NCBI RefSeq assembly: GCF_020923435.1
Contig: NZ_CP087263.1
Location: forward strand, 2,747,970 to 2,811,969
DNA length: 64,000 bases
Direction of reading: 5' to 3'
DNA from: Brevibacillus humidisoli
Lineage (GTDB): Bacteria > Bacillota > Bacilli > Brevibacillales > Brevibacillaceae
Part shown: positions 25,325 through 34,685 of the stretch, in pieces
Layout: each line of letters starts with the position of its first letter
How positions within the stretch are numbered: position 1 is the first letter of the stretch
Made by a program: the position numbers and the translations under genes
The notes under the pieces: generated by a model
What the model was told of the DNA's origin: nothing
The model's input: the letters and a program-made list of their open reading frames with translations, nothing else
The model's database searches: none

Positions 25325-26042
25325 TCATTCCGCTTTACGGCCGCCCAGATACGCCTCTTTCACCCGTTCGTTGGCCAGCAGTTCCTGTCCTGTCCCGCTG
25401 TGTACGATCCGCCCTGCTTCCAGCACATAGCCATGATCAGCGATTTTTAGCGCCTGCTTCACGTTCTGCTCCACAATCAACACGGTCGTACCTTCCTGAT
25501 TGATCTGACGAATCGATTTGAAAATATCACTGACGACGATCGGCGCCAACCCCATCGACGGTTCGTCAAGCAGCAGCAGTTTGGGGCGTGACATCAAGGC
25601 CCGTGCAATCGCCAGCATCTGCTGCTGTCCGCCTGACATCGTCCCCCCCCAACTGGTTCAGACGCTCCTTGAGAATGGGGAACCAGGTCATCATCTTTTC
25701 CATATCATCTCGGATTCCTTTGAAATCCTTCCGCTGAAAAGCGCCCATCTCCAGGTTCTCCTGCACCGTCATTTGGCTGAGGATCGCCCGTCCCTCCGGC
25801 ACAAGGGCAAGCCCCGCCTGCACCAATCGATGCGGCTTCCAACCTTCCACCCGTTGACCGTTAAACGCGATCGTCCCGCTATCGGGAGTCAGCAGTCCGG
25901 CAATCGTCTTCATCGTCGTCGTTTTACCCGCTCCATTGGCCCCGATCAACGCAACGATCTTCCCCTGAGGCACATCCAGCGAAACATTGCGGATCGCCTT
26001 GATTTGTCCGTAGGAGGTGCTTATGTCGCGTATCTCTAGCAT
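25325..26042 (-). pseudogene. livF: Branched-chain amino acid ABC transporter ATPase LivF, frameshifted
   Basis: The N-terminal part has Walker A (GANGAGKTTTMK) and runs to KERLNQLGG; the ABC signature (MSGGQQQMLAIARAL), Walker B (LLLLDEPSMGLAP) and the rest lie in another frame. The break is in a run of eight G on the coding strand (25643-25650 as C8). Seven G would give LGGTMSGGQQQ and an intact protein of about 238 residues, the normal LivF length. So one base is in excess: a real inactivation, phase variation by slippage, or a sequencing error. Everything else looks functional. Confidence 0.88.
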
Positions 26043-26806
26043 GCTTCTTCCTCCTCCTTGCCCAGATACGCCTCGATCACGTCTGGGTGGTTCTGTACCT
26101 CATCAGGGGTGCCTTCCGCGATCTTGACCCCGAAGTTGATGCAAACCACCTTGTCGCAGAGGTTCATCACCAGTCCCATGTCGTGTTCGACAAGCAGTAC
26201 AGTTGTGCCGTTGTCGCGTATCTTTTGTACCAATTGCATCAGCTCTGCTGTCTCGCTCTCGATCATCCCGGCAGCAGGCTCGTCGAGCAGCAGCAGTTGA
26301 GGCTGTGTAGCCAGAGCACGGGCAATCTCCAGACGGCGCTGCTGCCCGTAAGCCAAGGTATCAGCCCGCACATCGGCAACCTCGGTGAGACCAACAAACG
26401 CCAGCAGTTCTTCTGCTTTCGCACGAACGATCCTCTCTTCCTCCCGCTGCTTGCGGGTATGCAGCAGCGAGGACCAGAAACCGGCCCGCGTCCAAGTGTG
26501 ACAGCCTACTTTTACGTTTTCCAGTGCCGTCATGTGCCCGAACAGACGGATGTTTTGAAACGTCCGGGCAATCCCCAGCCCCGTAATCTTGTGCGAGGGG
26601 ATGCCGTCCAGAGGCTGTCCCTTAAAACGAATCTGTCCGTTGGTCGGTGCAAAGATGCCGGTCACCATGTTGAAGATCGTCGTTTTGCCCGCTCCGTTGG
26701 GGCCGATCAAGCCGACGATCTCACCCTCAGCGACGGCAAAGTTGACATCACGCAAAGCCGTGATCCCGCCAAAGCTCTTGCCCACATTGCTCAGTTCAAG
26801 CAGCAT
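26036..26806 (-). CDS. livG: Branched-chain amino acid ABC transporter ATPase LivG
   Basis: A 256-residue ATPase. Walker A is GPNGAGKTTIFN, the signature LAYGQQRRLEIARAL, Walker B LLLLDEPAAGM, and the LivG-type insertion follows the Q-loop (GLGIARTFQNIRLFG). The ATG, 25 codons inside the frame, has GGAGGGG upstream. It overlaps the livF start by a few bases and pairs with LivF to drive the LivHM pore. Confidence 0.94.
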   Translation of the reverse strand: MLLELSNVGKSFGGITALRDVNFAVAEGEIVGLIGPNGAGKTTIFNMVTGIFAPTNGQIRFKGQPLDGIPSHKITGLGIARTFQNIRLFGHMTALENVKVGCHTWTRAGFWSSLLHTRKQREEERIVRAKAEELLAFVGLTEVADVRADTLAYGQQRRLEIARALATQPQLLLLDEPAAGMIESETAELMQLVQKIRDNGTTVLLVEHDMGLVMNLCDKVVCINFGVKIAEGTPDEVQNHPDVIEAYLGKEEEEAC

Positions 26807-26807
26807 C

Positions 26808-27770
26808 TTACATCCCCTCCTCTGCTTGCTGCGACGGTGTTTTCTTTCGACGGCGGAACAAGCGGGCAAAGGTGTCGGCACCGATCAAGCCGTGCGGTCG
26901 GAACGCCATGACCAGGACCATGATCGCCCCGTACATGATCATTTTGTACTCCGCCACGGCACGCAGCACTTCAGGCAGCGAGGTGAGGATCAGTGCGCCA
27001 AACAGCGGTCCCCAGACCACTTCACTGCCGCCAATTACGGCAAATGAGAGAATCTCTACCACCTTGTGGTAGTTGAAATCGTCAGGTGTGATCGTGGTTG
27101 TGATATGAGCGAACAAGCCGCCGCAAATCCCCGCCAGTACGGCTCCGAGCACAAACGCCAGCATCTTGTAATAGGCAACCGGCAACCCCATCGCCCGGGC
27201 GGCAGTCTCGTCCGCCTTGATCGCTTCAAAGGCGCGACCGATCCTGGAACGATGCAGCCGCAGGGTTAGGAAAAGCACCACAGCAAACAACAACACGAGG
27301 AACAGCAGTGTCAGCGCTGCTTTTATTTCTAATACAGACAGTCCAAACGTGTCGGCATTGAGGCCCAGTCCCTTTATCCGATCGTACAGGGAACTGCCAA
27401 TCGACGGCAGACCGGTGAGACCGAGTGCTCCGTTGGTGATCTCCAGATTGAGAAAAATAACGCGGACTACCTCGCCAAAGCCCAAGGTGGCAATCGCCAG
27501 GTAGAGTCCGTGCAGTTTTAGCGTGGGGGCACCGATCAACAAGGCGATGAGACCGGCAAACAAGCCTCCGGCGATTAGGGCGATCAGCAGCGGGGCGTCT
27601 GCCTGTTTGGTTAAAATACTGGCCATGTAGGCGCCGATGCTCATAAATCCGGCATGACCCAGCGAGAGCTGTCCGGTAGCCAACGTGATGTAGATACTGA
27701 TGGCTAAAATGCCGTTTAAGACGATAAAGGTGATTACCTGCAAATTATACGGGTTAAACAAATCCATCAC
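26808..27770 (-). CDS. livM: Branched-chain amino acid ABC transporter permease LivM
   Basis: A 320-residue permease with 8-10 hydrophobic segments and LivM features: ATGQLSLGHAGFMSIGAY near the start and the EAA-like coupling segment GRAFEAIKADETAARAMG. It lies between livH and livG in the conserved order and ends 2 bases before the livG start. Confidence 0.94.
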   Translation of the reverse strand: MMDLFNPYNLQVITFIVLNGILAISIYITLATGQLSLGHAGFMSIGAYMASILTKQADAPLLIALIAGGLFAGLIALLIGAPTLKLHGLYLAIATLGFGEVVRVIFLNLEITNGALGLTGLPSIGSSLYDRIKGLGLNADTFGLSVLEIKAALTLLFLVLLFAVVLFLTLRLHRSRIGRAFEAIKADETAARAMGLPVAYYKMLAFVLGAVLAGICGGLFAHITTTITPDDFNYHKVVEILSFAVIGGSEVVWGPLFGALILTSLPEVLRAVAEYKMIMYGAIMVLVMAFRPHGLIGADTFARLFRRRKKTPSQQAEEGM

Positions 27771-27782
27771 TCTGCCACCTCC

Positions 27783-28649
27783 CTACACCTTGCGCCCGAA
27801 CAAACCCTGCGGTCTGAACAAGAGAATGAGAATGATCAAGCCGAAGGCAACGGCATCCCGGTAGGACGAATCGCCATAAGCTACAGAGAAAACTTCCGCG
27901 ATTCCGAGCAGGATGCCGCAAACCATCGCCCCGGTGATGCTTCCGACACCGCCGAGGATCAGCACAGCCAGTCCCTTGAAGCCAAGGTTTAAGCCCATCG
28001 ACGGAATCAGCGCAGAATAAGCCAAACCGATCAAGCTGCCGGCCACGCCACCTAACGCGGAGGCGATGACAACGGTAGCAACGATCACCATGTTGGTATT
28101 GATCCCGAGAATGCTGGCCGTTTCGTTGTTTTCAGCCGTCGCTCGGATCGCTTTCCCCATCTTGGTCCGATTGATCCAGAAGTGGAGAACAAACATCAGA
28201 ACCAATGAAACAGTCAAAATGATAAGATCTACGCCTCGTACCTGCACAACTCCCAGATCGTACATTTCACTGCCCAGTGATACGGGAACAGCACGCGAGT
28301 CAGCGCCAAACAGCTTGTGCATCGCTTCCTCCACCAGGATGGCAAACCCGATCGTACTGATCAGGGAGGCCAAGTGGGGTACGTTCTTTTTGCGCAGCGG
28401 CCGCAGTGCCGTATATTCCAGAATCAATCCAAGTACGGCTGATACGATGATAGCCGTCAAAAAGGCAATCCCCAGCGGCATCTCCACCTCCGTAATCAGG
28501 TAGAGGCCTACCAAAGAACCAAAGATGAAGATCTGTCCGTGCGCCATGTTGATGATCCCCAACACCCCGAAGATCAAGGTGTAGCCAATCGCAATCAACG
28601 AATAGGTGCTGCCAACCGTTAGACCGTTGACAAGTTGTTGCCAAAACAC
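27783..28649 (-). CDS. livH: Branched-chain amino acid ABC transporter permease LivH
   Basis: A 288-residue permease. Typical LivH segments are GLTVGSTYSLIAIGYTLIFG, NMAHGQIFIFG and the coupling segment GKAIRATAENNETASILGIN. It is the first permease gene after the binding protein gene and forms the heterodimeric channel with LivM. Confidence 0.94.
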   Translation of the reverse strand: MFWQQLVNGLTVGSTYSLIAIGYTLIFGVLGIINMAHGQIFIFGSLVGLYLITEVEMPLGIAFLTAIIVSAVLGLILEYTALRPLRKKNVPHLASLISTIGFAILVEEAMHKLFGADSRAVPVSLGSEMYDLGVVQVRGVDLIILTVSLVLMFVLHFWINRTKMGKAIRATAENNETASILGINTNMVIVATVVIASALGGVAGSLIGLAYSALIPSMGLNLGFKGLAVLILGGVGSITGAMVCGILLGIAEVFSVAYGDSSYRDAVAFGLIILILLFRPQGLFGRKV

Positions 28650-28732
28650 ATTGTTTCCCCCTTTGAGAGGTAGTAGATAAAGGATGAATGCATGGGACCC
28701 GCAGAGCTTGTTTTACGCCACGGGACAAAGGA

Positions 28733-28756
28733 ATTGCCCGGGAGCCCCCGGGCAAT
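28733..28756 (-). terminator. Stem-loop between binding protein gene and livH
   Basis: ATTGCCCGGG / CCCGGGCAAT forms a 10-bp, very GC-rich stem with a 4-base loop but no U-tract. Such structures often protect binding-protein mRNA and reduce downstream transcription, giving excess binding protein over permease. Confidence 0.6.
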
Positions 28757-28795
28757 GACCCTGTGTTGATGTTCAACTGCCTGATTATCCATTGG

Positions 28796-29974
28796 TTACT
28801 CGAACGGTACGTACTTTCCGCCTTTTCCTACCACGACGACAGCTTCGCCGATCGGATTGCGATTTTCGTCGAACGAGAGTTTGCCAGATACGCCTTCGAA
28901 GTCTTTCAACTGTGCCAACGAGTCGCGAAGTTTGTTGCGATCAGCTTCGCCTGCAGCCAGGAGCGATTGGCTCATGATGTAGAGAGCGTCGTAGGCTTGC
29001 GCTGCGAATTGATCAGGCTGTTTTCCGTACTTGGCCTCGAACGCCTTGACAAACGCCTGCACTTTCTCGTCTTTCTTTTCCGGGCTGAACGGTGTGGCTA
29101 CGATCAACCCTTCCGAAGCATCGCCGGCAATCTCAAACACTTTCGGGTTGTTAAAGCCATTGCCACCGATGATCGTAGACTCAATGCCGAGTTCACGTGC
29201 TTTCTTGACGATCAGGGACCCCTCTTTGTACAGTCCGGAAACCAAAAGCGCATCCGGATTCAGTTCCTTGATCTTGGTCAATTGGGCGGAAAAATCAACG
29301 TCGCCGATGGAAAACGTTGACTCACCCAAGTTTTCCAAGCCAAGCTCTTCCGCTGTCTTTTTCATCGTCTCAAAACCGGAGACAGAAAAGTCGTCATTAG
29401 ATGCGTAAATGAACGCAACACTCTTGATCCCCAGTTTGTCCACTGCCTTTTTCATCGCAGCCGGGATGGCGATCGATTCGGGCAGTGAATTGCGGAAGAC
29501 ATACTCGCCAATATCGTTGATGCCCTCTGCCGTATTGGAGATGCCAAAGATCGGCGTCTCCGCCTCGCTCGCGATCGGCCCCGCTGCAAACATCTCACCT
29601 GACAAAGTTGGACCGATGATGGCAACGACGTTGTCCTGGTTGATCAGCTTGTTGACGGCATTAATGGCGCTCTCTTTCTTGCCGCCGGAATCTTCAAACA
29701 ATAAATCGATTTTCAGCTTGCCTTTGTTGGCCTCATTCAATTCTTCCTGCGCCAGTTCCAAACCGGCCTTTTGCGCCTCACCGTAGGCTGCACCCGATCC
29801 GGAGAGGAAGCTGACGACACCGATCTTGGCATGGATCTCTCCACCGCCGCCAGAGCTGCTCTCTCCTCCGGATTCGCCACCGGAGCTGGTCGTGGCTTGT
29901 CCGCCGCATCCGACCAGAAGCGACGTTCCGAGCAGGATGGATAGCATTGATGGTAACAGCCGTGACTTTTTCAT
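28796..29974 (-). CDS. Branched-chain amino acid type ABC substrate-binding lipoprotein
   Basis: A 392-residue LivJ/LivK-type periplasmic-binding protein with lipoprotein signal SLLVGCGG (Cys about 23) and a serine/glycine linker. The domain starts KIGVVSFLSGSGAAYGE and contains IGPTLSGEMFAAGP and YDALYIMSQSL. It captures amino acids, probably leucine, isoleucine or valine, though the family also binds amides and urea. The ATG is 50 codons inside the longest frame, with AAGGGGGAC upstream. Confidence 0.93.
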   Translation of the reverse strand: MKKSRLLPSMLSILLGTSLLVGCGGQATTSSGGESGGESSSGGGGEIHAKIGVVSFLSGSGAAYGEAQKAGLELAQEELNEANKGKLKIDLLFEDSGGKKESAINAVNKLINQDNVVAIIGPTLSGEMFAAGPIASEAETPIFGISNTAEGINDIGEYVFRNSLPESIAIPAAMKKAVDKLGIKSVAFIYASNDDFSVSGFETMKKTAEELGLENLGESTFSIGDVDFSAQLTKIKELNPDALLVSGLYKEGSLIVKKARELGIESTIIGGNGFNNPKVFEIAGDASEGLIVATPFSPEKKDEKVQAFVKAFEAKYGKQPDQFAAQAYDALYIMSQSLLAAGEADRNKLRDSLAQLKDFEGVSGKLSFDENRNPIGEAVVVVGKGGKYVPFE

Positions 29975-30078
29975 AATGTCCCCCTTGAAAGCACCTAAAT
30001 AGTTATAAGAGATATGTAACATTGTAATGTAAAGATTACGAAAACGCAAACTATTATGTATGCATAGAAAATGGGAAA

Positions 30079-30107
30079 GGCAGCACCGTCTGACGACGTG
30101 TGCTGCC
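30079..30107 (-). terminator. Terminator of trxA
   Basis: GGCAGCAC / GTGCTGCC stem with a 13-base loop, followed on the minus strand by CTTTCCCATTTTC, directly after the trxA stop. The U-tract is interrupted. Confidence 0.65.
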
Positions 30108-30124
30108 AAGCAACCCCCACACAC

Positions 30125-30439
30125 TTAGATGTGTTTGCCAATCGTGGCCATCAAGGCTTCTTTGGGTTGGAAACCGACGATTTTGTCAACTGGTTGCCCA
30201 TCTTTAAAGACCAATAGTGTAGGGATCGACATGATCCCGAAGCGACCCGATGATTCAGGATTCTCATCGACGTTTACTTTCACGATCTTCAACTTGTCGC
30301 CGATCTCTTCGTCAATTTTTTCCAACACAGGTGCAATCATTTTGCAGGGACCGCACCAGGGAGCCCAGAAATCGACCAATACAGCGCCTTGCTCTACTTC
30401 TTGCGTGAATGATTGGTCGGTTGCGTTCACAATTGCCAT
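30125..30439 (-). CDS. trxA: Thioredoxin
   Basis: A 104-residue cytoplasmic thioredoxin with the redox motif FWAPWCGPCKM and the cis-proline segment SIPTLLVFKDG. It reduces protein disulfides and serves ribonucleotide reductase. The ATG has a strong AAAGGAGG site. Its place between etfA and uvrC is the Bacillus arrangement. Confidence 0.97.
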   Translation of the reverse strand: MAIVNATDQSFTQEVEQGAVLVDFWAPWCGPCKMIAPVLEKIDEEIGDKLKIVKVNVDENPESSGRFGIMSIPTLLVFKDGQPVDKIVGFQPKEALMATIGKHI

Positions 30440-30618
30440 CCGTGTAAACCTCCTTTGCTTGTACCTGCCATTGTCACTGACGATTTACAGTATACCATTC
30501 TCTTCCTCAGTTGACCACGCCTCACGACACTTTGCAGCAGTTGCTTTGTGCTCATTTCCCTACACATATTCTGCCCCGGCCTGTTAAAAGATATGGGGAG
30601 GAAAGGAGGGGGCTTCTT

Positions 30619-30930
30619 GTGGCTGCGATTATCGCGCTGTTTGACAGTCGTCCGGAAGCGGAACGTCTGGTTAGCCAACTCTACGCGGAAATCCCGATCG
30701 ATTCACTCTCCTACCTGAGCAGTGAGATCGGACATACGTCTGCCCTTGCCGATCAGTCTGAACGTATCGAACTTTCACTGCCGCAGCTGGGGTTTATCAA
30801 CGAACAATCGGATATGTATCAAAGTGAAATGGCCAAGGGTAAAACAGCCGTTTTGTTTACCTGTTCTGATCCTTCTGCTGCCTTGATTGCGCTTCAAACA
30901 CTTGGCGTGCACACTTACTTTATGGCATAA
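30619..30930 (+). CDS. Hypothetical protein with stress-protein-like N-terminus
   Basis: A 103-residue protein from a GTG, 9 bases behind GGAGGGGG. The N-terminal AAIIALFDSRPEAERLVSQL recalls the first strand and helix of YflT/general-stress-protein-17M proteins, which is only a weak likeness. The C-terminal part (AVLFTCSDPSAALIALQ) looks like a small alpha/beta unit. It has no membrane segment. It is followed 51 bases later by an HxlR regulator on the same strand. Confidence 0.6.
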   Translation: MAAIIALFDSRPEAERLVSQLYAEIPIDSLSYLSSEIGHTSALADQSERIELSLPQLGFINEQSDMYQSEMAKGKTAVLFTCSDPSAALIALQTLGVHTYFMA

Positions 30931-30981
30931 TCTTTATATAAGTAGACATAAGTATCACAAGCAACAATTGGGGGATACGAT

Positions 30982-31296
30982 ATGAACAAGGATTACTCCC
31001 AGATGTGCCCCAAATTTGAAAAGGCGATGGAGCTGATCGGCAAACGCTGGACCGGTCTGATCATGCGGGTACTGATGGACGGCCCCAAACGGTTTAAGGA
31101 AATAAAAGAACAAATCCCGGACATGAGCGACCGGATGCTGACGGAGCGGATGAAAGAATTGGAGAGCTGCAACATCGTCGTGCGGCACGTCTATCCAGAA
31201 ACGCCGGTTCGCATCGAGTATGAGTTGACTGAAAAGGGGAAAGATCTGGAATCGGTAGTAGACGCGATCGGTGAATGGGCGGATCGGTGGGAGTAG
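30982..31296 (+). CDS. HxlR-family transcriptional regulator
   Basis: A 104-residue winged-helix regulator. Typical features are CPKFEKAMELIGKRWTGLI with the conserved N-terminal cysteine (residue 9), the recognition helix MSDRMLTERMKELE, and the wing ETPVRIEYELTEKG. Members with a single cysteine sense electrophiles or disulfide stress (YodB, CatR, HypR), so redox control is possible. The target is unknown; the adjacent small gene may be in its unit. Confidence 0.88.
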   Translation: MNKDYSQMCPKFEKAMELIGKRWTGLIMRVLMDGPKRFKEIKEQIPDMSDRMLTERMKELESCNIVVRHVYPETPVRIEYELTEKGKDLESVVDAIGEWADRWE

Positions 31297-31334
31297 CCCC
31301 ATCCGCTTCCGCCTCCATACGATCTGAATAAATG

Positions 31335-31364
31335 AGAGCCAGGGAATGATGTCTCCCTGGCTCT
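31335..31364. terminator. Bidirectional terminator between the HxlR gene and etfA
   Basis: AGAGCCAGGGA / TCCCTGGCTCT, an 11-bp stem with an 8-base loop between the two convergent genes. Flanking T-tracts on both sides are short. Confidence 0.75.
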
Positions 31365-31367
31365 TCG

Positions 31368-32327
31368 TTATGCCAATACTTTTTTGAACTCCTGGGTTAA
31401 GAGCGGCACTACTTCAAACAGATCACCGACAATGCCGTAGTCAGCTACCTGGAAGATCGGTGCTTCCGGATCTTTGTTAATCGCGACGATCACCTTGGAG
31501 TTGGACATTCCGGCGAGATGTTGGATAGCGCCGGAAATGCCGCAGGCAATGTACAGATCAGGTGTCACGACTTTCCCGGTCTGACCGATCTGCAGCGCAT
31601 AGTCGCAGTAACCGGCATCGCAAGCGCCGCGGGAAGCTCCCACTGCCGCCCCTAACACGTCGGCCAGCTCTTCCAGCGGTTGAAAACCTTCTGCACTCTT
31701 CACGCCGCGACCGCCTGAGATGATCACCTTAGCTTCGGACAGATCCACCTTGCCGGAAGTTTTGCGCACCACTTCCTTGATGATGGAGCGGATGTCCTTG
31801 ATCTCAGCAGCAACCGAAACCACTTCTGCCGTTTTCCCCTGCTCAGTTTCAGCCGGTTGGATGTTGTTCGGACGAATCGTCACCAGCGTTTTCCCCTCGG
31901 TGACTTTCCGCTTCTCGAATGCTTTGCCAGCGTATATCGGACGTGTAAACAGCGGGCCTGCTTCAACTGCTGTCACATCGGAGACAAGTCCGCAACCCAG
32001 ACGTGCCGCCACTTTGGGAAAAAGATCCCGGCCGATCGCGGTATGACCGGCTACGATGGCATCCGGATCCACCTCCCGGATGACAGCCACCAGTGCCTGA
32101 CTGTAGCCGTCCGGTGTATAGTTGGCAAGCGATTCATCTGAAATGGTGTACAACTTGCTCGACCCATGCTCGCCTAGTGCTGCAGCATAGGCGTCCGCTC
32201 CCGGTCCAAACGCGGCTGCCACGATCTCGCCGCCGTCGGCGATTGTGCGCGCAGCCGCCAGTGCTTCAAACGAAACGTTACGCAGTTGACCGTCACGTGC
32301 TTCTGCAAGAACCAGTACTTTTTTCAT
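31368..32327 (-). CDS. etfA: Electron transfer flavoprotein alpha subunit
   Basis: A 319-residue FAD-binding subunit passing electrons from acyl-CoA dehydrogenases to the quinone pool. The C-terminal FAD domain carries [47 protein letters not shown] and [12 protein letters not shown], all typical EtfA segments. It follows etfB by 19 bases, as in the B. subtilis fatty-acid block. Confidence 0.96.
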   Translation of the reverse strand: MKKVLVLAEARDGQLRNVSFEALAAARTIADGGEIVAAAFGPGADAYAAALGEHGSSKLYTISDESLANYTPDGYSQALVAVIREVDPDAIVAGHTAIGRDLFPKVAARLGCGLVSDVTAVEAGPLFTRPIYAGKAFEKRKVTEGKTLVTIRPNNIQPAETEQGKTAEVVSVAAEIKDIRSIIKEVVRKTSGKVDLSEAKVIISGGRGVKSAEGFQPLEELADVLGAAVGASRGACDAGYCDYALQIGQTGKVVTPDLYIACGISGAIQHLAGMSNSKVIVAINKDPEAPIFQVADYGIVGDLFEVVPLLTQEFKKVLA

Positions 32328-32346
32328 CGTCTATCCCCTCTTCCGC

Positions 32347-33114
32347 TTAGATCACTTTCGCTTCGCTGCGCAGCAATTGGACCAATTCCGACACCTGATC
32401 CTTGATCTCACCGTCCAGTATGCGGCCGGCTTGCTTCTTCGGCGGCAGATACTGGTCTACTACTTCTGTCTTTGCCGTCACCTGATCGGCGGCAAGACCG
32501 AGATCGTCAGCAGAAAGCCGCTCGAGCGGTTTCTTTTTCGCTTTCATAATCCCTGGAAGGGAAGGATACCGCGGCTCATTCAGCCCTTGTTGAGCCGTGA
32601 TCAGGATAGGCAGCGAGGTCTCCACTACTTCCAGATCACCTTCGATGTCACGCTCGACCCTCACTGAAGTTCCATTCACTTCCAGCTTGACCGCAGTCGA
32701 GACATGGTTAATCCCCAGTTCTTCGGCAAGTCGGGGCCCGCCCTGTCCGGCACCGGAGTCAACCGCCATCTGACCGGCAAGGATGATGTCAAAGCCCACT
32801 TTTTGGGCGACAGCAGCCAATACCTTAGCCGTGGTGTATTCGTCGCCAAATAGTGATTCGTCATCAACCAGCACCGCTTTGTCCGCTCCCATCGCCAGTG
32901 CTGTTCTCAGCCGACTCTCCACCCTGTCTGGTCCGATCGAAACGACTGTCACTTCACCGCCATGCTCCTCTTTCAACTTGATTGCTTCCTCTACGGCGTA
33001 CTCGTCATAAGGGTTGATGATGAACTCAACACCATCATCACTGATTTTTCCGTCTTGTATGACGATTTTTTCTTCTGTATCAAATGTCTCTTTTACGACA
33101 ACCAGGATATTCAT
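32347..33114 (-). CDS. etfB: Electron transfer flavoprotein beta subunit
   Basis: A 255-residue EtfB partner of EtfA, with the AMP-binding segment DIILAGQMAVDSGAGQGGP and the conserved NPYDEYAVEEAIKLKE near the N-terminus, plus the recognition loop region with PRYPSLPGIMKAKKKPL. It lies between fadB and etfA. Confidence 0.96.
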   Translation of the reverse strand: MNILVVVKETFDTEEKIVIQDGKISDDGVEFIINPYDEYAVEEAIKLKEEHGGEVTVVSIGPDRVESRLRTALAMGADKAVLVDDESLFGDEYTTAKVLAAVAQKVGFDIILAGQMAVDSGAGQGGPRLAEELGINHVSTAVKLEVNGTSVRVERDIEGDLEVVETSLPILITAQQGLNEPRYPSLPGIMKAKKKPLERLSADDLGLAADQVTAKTEVVDQYLPPKKQAGRILDGEIKDQVSELVQLLRSEAKVI

Positions 33115-33128
33115 CGCAACTGCCTCCC

Positions 33129-33905
33129 TTATCGATCGTTAAACTGGGGTTTTCGCTTTTCCAGGAATGCGGCGACGCCTTCCTTCCGATCCTCTGAGCA
33201 GAATGCTTCGTTAAACAACGCCGCTTCACGGGCAAGACCCTGCTCAAACGTCTCGGTCGTACTGGCCTGAATCGCTGCAAGCGCCAGGCGAAGGGCCACA
33301 CTGCTTTTGTCGGCAATCGCCGCCGCCAACTGACGGGCCTCCGCCAACAGTTGGTCGAGTGGGTAGACCGCGTCAACCAGACCGATGCGATGCGCTTCGT
33401 CTCCCCCAATCATTTCAGAGGTTAGGATCATTTGTGTCGCCTTGCCTCGACCGACTAGTCTGGGCAGTCGCTGTGTGCCTCCGTATCCGGGAATAATCCC
33501 CAGGTTAAGCTCCGGCAAACCCAGCTTGGCTTCTGCTGCTGCCAGGCGAATATGACAAGCCATTGCCAGTTCCAAGCCTCCACCGAGGCAAGCGCCATTA
33601 ATAGCGGCAATAATCGGTTTTGGGTACGATTCAATGCGGTTAAACACCCGCTGTCCGGCTACTGCCATCGCTTCCGCATCGTCACCGCTAAGGGCGGTGA
33701 ACTCTTTGATATCGGCTCCCGCCACAAAAAAACGACCCTCTCCACTCAATACGATAACCTTCACCTGCTGGTCCTGCTCCAGCGAGTCCAGCATGGCTTC
33801 CAGTTCGGTCAGCGTCGATTTGTTCAACGCGTTGGCCGGTGGATGGTCAATCGCTACCAGTGCGACACGGTTTTTGATCACCACTTTCAAGTTGTGATAC
33901 GACAT
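33129..33905 (-). CDS. fadB: Enoyl-CoA hydratase (crotonase family)
   Basis: A 258-residue enzyme hydrating 2-enoyl-CoA in beta-oxidation. The oxyanion-hole segments FFVAGADIKEF and GACLGGGLELAMAC are seen. The acid residues fit ELNLGIIPGYGGTQRLPRLVG. It is the counterpart of B. subtilis FadB (YsiB) by position in fadR-fadB-etfB-etfA. The ATG has GGGGGGAGAG upstream, and a promoter and FadR-like site precede it. Confidence 0.93.
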   Translation of the reverse strand: MSYHNLKVVIKNRVALVAIDHPPANALNKSTLTELEAMLDSLEQDQQVKVIVLSGEGRFFVAGADIKEFTALSGDDAEAMAVAGQRVFNRIESYPKPIIAAINGACLGGGLELAMACHIRLAAAEAKLGLPELNLGIIPGYGGTQRLPRLVGRGKATQMILTSEMIGGDEAHRIGLVDAVYPLDQLLAEARQLAAAIADKSSVALRLALAAIQASTTETFEQGLAREAALFNEAFCSEDRKEGVAAFLEKRKPQFNDR

Positions 33906-33941
33906 GATTCTCTCCCCCCGCTTGTAAAAGATGGGCCCTCC

Positions 33942-33955
33942 TGAACGATCGCTCA
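33942..33955. promoter_or_regulatory. FadR-like operator of fadB-etfBA
   Basis: TGAACGATCGCTCA is an imperfect palindrome matching the FadR site before fadR (TGAATGATCATTCA) at 11 of 14 positions. It lies 15 bases downstream of the fadB -10 box, where a repressor would block initiation. Confidence 0.65.
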
Positions 33956-33970
33956 GATCTGCAATGCTAA

Positions 33971-33999
33971 ATCATATTGTAGCAAAGTCCAACAGGCAA
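33971..33999 (-). promoter_or_regulatory. SigA-like promoter of fadB
   Basis: TTGCCT (33994-33999), 17-base spacer, TATGAT (33971-33976) on the minus strand, between fadR and fadB. Confidence 0.65.
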
Positions 34000-34017
34000 T
34001 TAAAGCGTTTTCTTAGA

Positions 34018-34605
34018 TCAGTGTTTCATCAAACCGTGTAGGAAGAGGTTATGGATGGGTTTCACGTGAGAGACGAGGTCGTACTTGCACTGCTTCATGA
34101 TCCAGGTGGTCGCTGCTTCGTCCAATGTTCCGAAGATCATCATCCTCGCAGAACGGATGTCGATATCCGGACGGAATACCTCCTGCTGCATGCCTTCTCT
34201 CACCACGCTGTCAATCAGATTGAAGTACCCCTTCATCACCTCGCCGATCCCCTCTCGGATCAGCGGATTGGATTGACGCAATTCAATCTGCGTGACGATG
34301 GCCAGTTCCGGAGCTTGGGCCAGCTGGCTCAGGTGTGCATGAATCAGGACGTACACCTTCTCCTCAATCGACTCCGCCTCTTCAATGCGTTGGCGGCAAG
34401 TCTCGATAAATCGCCCCATCTTTTCGTTGAAAAGAGAAATGAGAATGTCATCTTTGTTCTCAAAGTAGAGGTAGATCGTACCGTCAGCTACCTTCGCCTC
34501 TTTTGCGATGCGGGATACCTGTGCGTTGTGATACCCGTGCTTCGCAATCACGCGAACCGCTGCATCGATAATGGCTTGATATTTTTCCCCCGTTTTTTTC
34601 GCCAT
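34018..34605 (-). CDS. fadR: Fatty-acid degradation repressor FadR (TetR family)
   Basis: A 195-residue TetR repressor. The HTH is VSRIAKEAKVADGTIYLYFENKDD-type sequence near residues 25-50; the rest is an all-helical ligand domain. The overall sequence and the position before fadB match B. subtilis FadR (YsiA), which represses beta-oxidation genes and is released by long-chain acyl-CoA. A palindromic operator just upstream suggests autoregulation. Confidence 0.92.
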   Translation of the reverse strand: MAKKTGEKYQAIIDAAVRVIAKHGYHNAQVSRIAKEAKVADGTIYLYFENKDDILISLFNEKMGRFIETCRQRIEEAESIEEKVYVLIHAHLSQLAQAPELAIVTQIELRQSNPLIREGIGEVMKGYFNLIDSVVREGMQQEVFRPDIDIRSARMMIFGTLDEAATTWIMKQCKYDLVSHVKPIHNLFLHGLMKH

Positions 34606-34658
34606 GATGAACCTCCACTTTCTATGCCATGATGTTAGCTGGATGTACTGCCGCTTCT

Positions 34659-34676
34659 AATGAATGATCATTCATT
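34659..34676. promoter_or_regulatory. FadR operator, perfect 18-bp palindrome
   Basis: AATGAATGATCATTCATT, a perfect palindrome matching the TGAATGA-type half-sites of Bacillus FadR operators. It lies between the fadR promoter and gene. Confidence 0.85.
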
Positions 34677-34685
34677 CACGAATCA

